Source of the DNA: J014 sp964486055
GTDB lineage: Bacteria > Acidobacteriota > Blastocatellia > Pyrinomonadales > Pyrinomonadaceae
Direction: 5' to 3'
NCBI GenBank assembly: GCA_964486055.1
Contig: CAZALE010000010.1
Location: forward strand, 13,104-77,103
Length of the DNA stretch: 64,000 nt
The notes under the pieces are model-generated. The model ran no database searches and had not been told where the DNA came from. It saw only the letters and a list, made by a program, of their open reading frames with translations. Shown here in pieces: positions 60,690 to 64,000 of the stretch. A program made the position numbers and the translations under genes. Each line of letters starts with the position of its first letter. Position 1 is the first letter of the stretch.

Positions 60690-62888
60690 TCAATTAGCTC
60701 TTTGTGTGCTTTTAATGTAACTCTCGACAGTTTTCATCAATGTTTCGGGACCGAATGGTTTTGTGATGTAACCACTCGAGCCGACCATCCTTCCTCTCAC
60801 TTTATCGAAAAACCCGTCCTTTCCGGATATCATGACAACAGGTATGTTTTTAGTAGCCTCATTACTACGAATTCTCTTGCAAACCTCGTAACCATCAAGT
60901 TTTGGCATGGTGATATCCAGCAAGACCAGATCAGGCACGGCTAAATTAATTTTTTCGAGAGCATCGAGTCCATCAACAGCTTGTATAACTCTGTAACCAC
61001 TTCGCTCTAACTTGGTGGTTATCAATTTTCTGACTGTAGGACTATCGTCTACTACTAAAATCAGCGGCCCTTGAGTTTTTTCAGACGCGGGAGTCAAATT
61101 AGCTGTCTCTTTAACTTCCTCAGAGCTAGCTACAGCTGATTCTTTTGTTTCTTCAGATAAAACTCCTACATCGCTTATCTCAGCCGGCTCTGTCGTTGCC
61201 TTTAAAGATTCAACTTCTGGATTCTCGAGCACAGCTTCCATCTGCAGTTCATTTTTCTCTTCTACCTGATCGGATTCTAAACTGATTTCTTTTTGTTGTT
61301 CAGAGGCGTATTTATTTTCTGATTTAAGAGCCACGCCATAAGCAGCGGAATCGCTGATCCTTGGTTCCTCTATCTCAACGCTTTCCTCATGAGTAAGTGA
61401 TTCACTTGTTGAGCTCTCCTCGATTGTTTCGGATTTCGCTGAGGGCAATTGTTCAGACTCAATTACTTGAGATTTTGATTCCTCAATTGTCGATATCTCA
61501 TCGAGCTCTGTTTGATGCTCTTCAGCTAATTCATATCTATACTCCCCTGTGCTTGTAGATAAACCAGTCTGTATTTGCATTTTTTCCTGCACAAAGGTTG
61601 ATAGATCAACTATTTTGCCTCCATCAGTTTTTTCTGCAGTCTTTTCTTCTGATTCATAAGATTCTGGTATTGCTGGATGCAGAGTATCTTGGCCAACAAC
61701 TGAAGATACGGTTGGCTCTTCGGTATGCTCAGATAAGCCTTTGTCTACGGAATCGGGCACTACTGATAGCTCTGTTTCTTTGCGCTCTTCTTCCTCTAAT
61801 CTACCTGGCTCTTTTAAAGCTTGATTTTCTTCTAAGACTATCTCTGGTTGCGATTCCTCTTGCGGAGCGCCAACTTCAAATACTTCTAAAACATCTTCAA
61901 CGTTTTGAATACTCCCTGTTTCTTCGATAGCTATTCGCTCAGAAGGTAAGGATGACATTTGTGGAACATCAGTTACTGGCTCCTCTGCGGGGGATTCGGA
62001 TTCTAATTGGGGTTCTGGGAATGACCCTGTAGTAGCTTCTTCATCTGCTGCTAATTCCTCGGTCGAGACATGGGAGGATGAATGCTGCATTTCTTTTAAA
62101 GCTTCGATTCCAGCTTTAGCCATTTCATTGTTAGGATCAAGCGAGAGAACTTTCTCAAAGCAGAGTAGTTTTTCCTCGTGTGAAGTAGAAAGATATGCCT
62201 TTAAAAGCCAGGCCTCCTCTATCTCAGGATCTAACTGCATTAATTCTTCCAATATCTTGTATGCTTCATCACCCTTTCCGGCTATAACTGCAGCATTTGC
62301 TTGTTTTAATAACTCACGTGCCTTTTGCTTTCTTATAACTTCTAAGGAATTTTTGGCTTGCTCGTTATTTGGATTCAACTGAAGGACTTTTTCTAAAAGA
62401 CTGATCCGTTGTTGAGGATCTTCTGAAATCGAAGCTAGCCAAAGCCACGCCAACTCATTTTCCTCATCATTTCTGATCGCTTCTTCAAAAAACTGCTTAG
62501 CGAGAGCAATTCTGTTTTCTTTATGGGCTGCAATTCCCCTCTGAACGAGGGTTTTAGATATCAAAACCTTTGTTGCTTTTTGCCATTCCAATGCTCTCTG
62601 ATTAGACGGATTCAACCTTAGTACATTTTTCAAAAAACAAAGTAGTTCCTCCGGATACTCACTAACAGAAGCTAGCCAAAGCCATGCAGACTCTATGTCT
62701 GGGCGCACATCAGTCACATACAGTAGTAACCTCTTAGCTTCGGATTTTTTACCTTCTTGGGCTGCCTTTATACCTGCTTTTAACAATTCTTCCAAACCAG
62801 ACGATTCATTCATAACTAACACTTCCAAAAGCTTAGAATCCACGCTCATGCTGTGCTTTACGTCATCTTGAGAGTCAAATAATCTCAT
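60690..62888 (-). CDS. TPR-receiver fusion protein (first gene of the chemosensory operon)
   Basis: A 732-aa protein. Three related repeats at about residues 60-265 (AWLWLASVSEYPEELLCF, AWLWLASISEDPQQRISL and AWLLKAYLSTSHEEKLLC, each ending L(N/D)P(S/N)N) form TPR-type helices. A long acidic, Glu/Ser/Thr-rich linker (about 275-605) follows, then a receiver domain (about 610-725) with DDSPTVRK, DITMPKLDG and ITKPFG. The pattern suggests a response regulator that is anchored by its TPR part, as in pole-localised motility proteins. It lies 12 bp upstream of cheW and is divergent from the right-edge gene. Confidence 0.85.
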   Translation of the reverse strand: MRLFDSQDDVKHSMSVDSKLLEVLVMNESSGLEELLKAGIKAAQEGKKSEAKRLLLYVTDVRPDIESAWLWLASVSEYPEELLCFLKNVLRLNPSNQRALEWQKATKVLISKTLVQRGIAAHKENRIALAKQFFEEAIRNDEENELAWLWLASISEDPQQRISLLEKVLQLNPNNEQAKNSLEVIRKQKARELLKQANAAVIAGKGDEAYKILEELMQLDPEIEEAWLLKAYLSTSHEEKLLCFEKVLSLDPNNEMAKAGIEALKEMQHSSSHVSTEELAADEEATTGSFPEPQLESESPAEEPVTDVPQMSSLPSERIAIEETGSIQNVEDVLEVFEVGAPQEESQPEIVLEENQALKEPGRLEEEERKETELSVVPDSVDKGLSEHTEEPTVSSVVGQDTLHPAIPESYESEEKTAEKTDGGKIVDLSTFVQEKMQIQTGLSTSTGEYRYELAEEHQTELDEISTIEESKSQVIESEQLPSAKSETIEESSTSESLTHEESVEIEEPRISDSAAYGVALKSENKYASEQQKEISLESDQVEEKNELQMEAVLENPEVESLKATTEPAEISDVGVLSEETKESAVASSEEVKETANLTPASEKTQGPLILVVDDSPTVRKLITTKLERSGYRVIQAVDGLDALEKINLAVPDLVLLDITMPKLDGYEVCKRIRSNEATKNIPVVMISGKDGFFDKVRGRMVGSSGYITKPFGPETLMKTVESYIKSTQRAN

Positions 62889-63176
62889 ATCGCCTTTTCA
62901 AAAATATACAGTTTCGAGTCAAAAAACAAGATTCCTTAGAGCCCCTTACCAAAACAGAAGTAAGCTTTTCAACATGACTGAAGCAAGAGAAATTAAAAGA
63001 CAGCAACATTATGAATCTAGATTCTTTTTAAGTCAAATAAATTTAGCAAAATCTAAAAGATGATAAAATTTTAAAAACACCAGGTTGAAATTTTTGGTGT
63101 TCTAATTGCTCAACGTTTTTATTCAGCGTTTTGGGATTAAATGGAATTGAGTTTATTGTTGTAAAATGCATTGGCA
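62889..63176. promoter_or_regulatory. Divergent promoter region of the chemosensory operon and right-edge flavoprotein
   Basis: A 288-bp A/T-rich gap. On the plus strand, TAAAAT at 63162-63167 would start transcription near 63174, 3 nt before the ATG at 63177. On the minus strand, TGTATATT near 62905-62915 is a possible -10 for the operon. No -35 partners are convincing. Confidence 0.4.
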
Positions 63177-64000
63177 ATGTACGATGTATTAATAATTGGT
63201 GCTGGAGTCGCTGGGTTGTCAGCGGCGCTTTGGTGCGATGATCTAGGGTTGCGCGCTCTTGTGTTGGAAAAAGAAGCAGAGATAGGTGGACAACTGCACG
63301 TTATTTTTAACCCTATAAAAAACCATTTAGGCGTAGAAGCAAATAATGGGAAAGAAATGCTAGATATTTTTTGTGAGCAAATAAAATCTCGACCGATTCA
63401 AATACTAAAAGGAGTAAATATATCGCAGGTAGATTTCGAGAGCAGAGTCATTAATCTCTACGATGGAAGTAGTTTCAGAGCTTCGGCGCTGATAATTGCT
63501 ACTGGGGTCAAGAGAAGAAAATTGGGTGTTCAAGGAGAGGAACAGTTTCAAGGTAGAGGAATATTGCAATCAGGAAAAAAAGATGCCGCGAAAGTCAAGG
63601 GCAAAAGGGTTTGTATCGTGGGTGGAGGAGATGCAGCGCTGGAAAATGCGATCATACTCAGTGAATTTTGTGAGGAGATATTCTTAGTTCATCGGCGCGA
63701 TAGATTCCGTGCTAGAGCTGAGTTCGTTCGAGCTGTTACCCAAAACCCGAGGATAAAAATTTTTACAAACACCGTGCTCACGAAAATAAATGGGGCATCA
63801 TGGATTGAAAATGTCGATCTGATGAATCTAAAAACCCATACGACTATATCAATTAAGATCGATGCGTTATTGATTCGAATAGGAGTCGAGCCGAATACGG
63901 ATTTTTGCAGAGGAATTTTGGCACTGGACGAGCAAGGCTACATAAAAATCAATGAAAACTGTGAGACTAATGTGAAGAATGTCTTTGCGATAGGTGACGT
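63177..64000 (+). CDS. Thioredoxin reductase-like FAD/NADPH oxidoreductase (3' end cut off)
   Basis: At least 274 aa read to the window edge without a stop. FAD site YDVLIIGAGVAGLSAALW, then EIGGQL, ATGVKRRKLGV, NADPH site CIVGGGDAALENAI with VHRRDRFRA, and NVFAIGDV at the edge. The redox CATC of thioredoxin reductase, expected near residue 130, is absent (ILQSGKKDAAK instead). This points to a ferredoxin-NADP reductase-like or other partner-using enzyme. The remaining C-terminus would be about 40-60 residues. Confidence 0.85.
   Translation, partial: MYDVLIIGAGVAGLSAALWCDDLGLRALVLEKEAEIGGQLHVIFNPIKNHLGVEANNGKEMLDIFCEQIKSRPIQILKGVNISQVDFESRVINLYDGSSFRASALIIATGVKRRKLGVQGEEQFQGRGILQSGKKDAAKVKGKRVCIVGGGDAALENAIILSEFCEEIFLVHRRDRFRARAEFVRAVTQNPRIKIFTNTVLTKINGASWIENVDLMNLKTHTTISIKIDALLIRIGVEPNTDFCRGILALDEQGYIKINENCETNVKNVFAIGD

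Noticed and set aside
1..64000. Search by eye for CRISPR arrays, insertion sequences, tRNA or rRNA genes and replication origin.
   Set aside because: No regular repeat-spacer array, transposase, tRNA cloverleaf or DnaA-box cluster was recognised. A tRNA-finding and repeat-finding run would be decisive.

Overview
The window reads as a chromosomal segment of a diderm, low-GC bacterium, with no phage, transposon, CRISPR or tRNA/rRNA seen. My best guess is an Acidobacteriota (Blastocatellia-like) genome. This is inferred from style, not from a marker gene: VCBS/FG-GAP repeats of the 'RPSNGTWYILRSS' kind, an ECF sigma / zinc anti-sigma / DUF4097 operon, a carboxypeptidase-regulatory-plus-TPR exported protein, S46 peptidase, and type IV pilus motors next to Kdo and lipoate genes. 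Kdo synthesis (kdsA, kdsB), an MsbA-type exporter, an OmpA-domain protein and rmlB indicate an outer membrane with LPS.

Layout. 0-9.5 kb: lipB plus an esterase, a single-domain response regulator, RNase E/G, then a likely operon of an arginase-fold enzyme, a dicarboxylate/amino-acid symporter and a rhomboid protease, ending against a YycJ-like metallohydrolase. 9.6-16.4 kb: an exported TPR protein and the pilB-(unknown exported protein)-pilT-pilC type IV pilus motor block, driven by a good sigma-70 promoter. 16.4-23 kb (minus): kdsB-pyrG-DUF4198-kdsA-lipA, then an OmpA-domain coiled-coil protein. 23-30.5 kb: MsbA-like exporter, a PhoP/PhoR-like two-component pair behind five phased 11-bp repeats, a REC-GGDEF-EAL c-di-GMP protein and an NtrC-type sigma-54 activator. 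30.5-42.7 kb (minus): YeaQ-like protein, dcd, ECF sigma operon, YifB/ComM ATPase, MltD-like lytic transglycosylase, lon, nrdR, a flippase-like membrane protein. 42.8-54.6 kb: Reeler/FG-GAP exported protein, S46 peptidase, M23 peptidase, rmlB, small membrane protein, isochorismatase-like hydrolase, uvrD/pcrA, a DUF5009 acyltransferase, a secreted protein with an internal duplication, rsmG. 54.6-62.9 kb (minus): a five-gene chemosensory operon (TPR-REC, CheW, two receptor-like proteins, CheA-REC hybrid). The right edge cuts a thioredoxin-reductase-like flavoprotein.

How it fits together. The most coherent theme is surface motility and its control: PilB has an N-terminal MshEN-type domain of the kind that binds c-di-GMP, the window also encodes a probable c-di-GMP phosphodiesterase under REC control, and the chemosensory operon looks like a Pil-Chp type pathway. 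That operon is unusual: both receptors lack a periplasmic sensor domain and have a badly eroded signalling tip, CheA carries a first HPt-like domain without the phospho-histidine, and no CheR/CheB is present. A second theme is envelope building (Kdo, LPS export, peptidoglycan hydrolases, OmpA). A third is gene-expression style: several genes have an extended -10 element placed so that transcription should begin at, or within 3 nt of, the start codon, with no Shine-Dalgarno site, suggesting frequent leaderless mRNAs.
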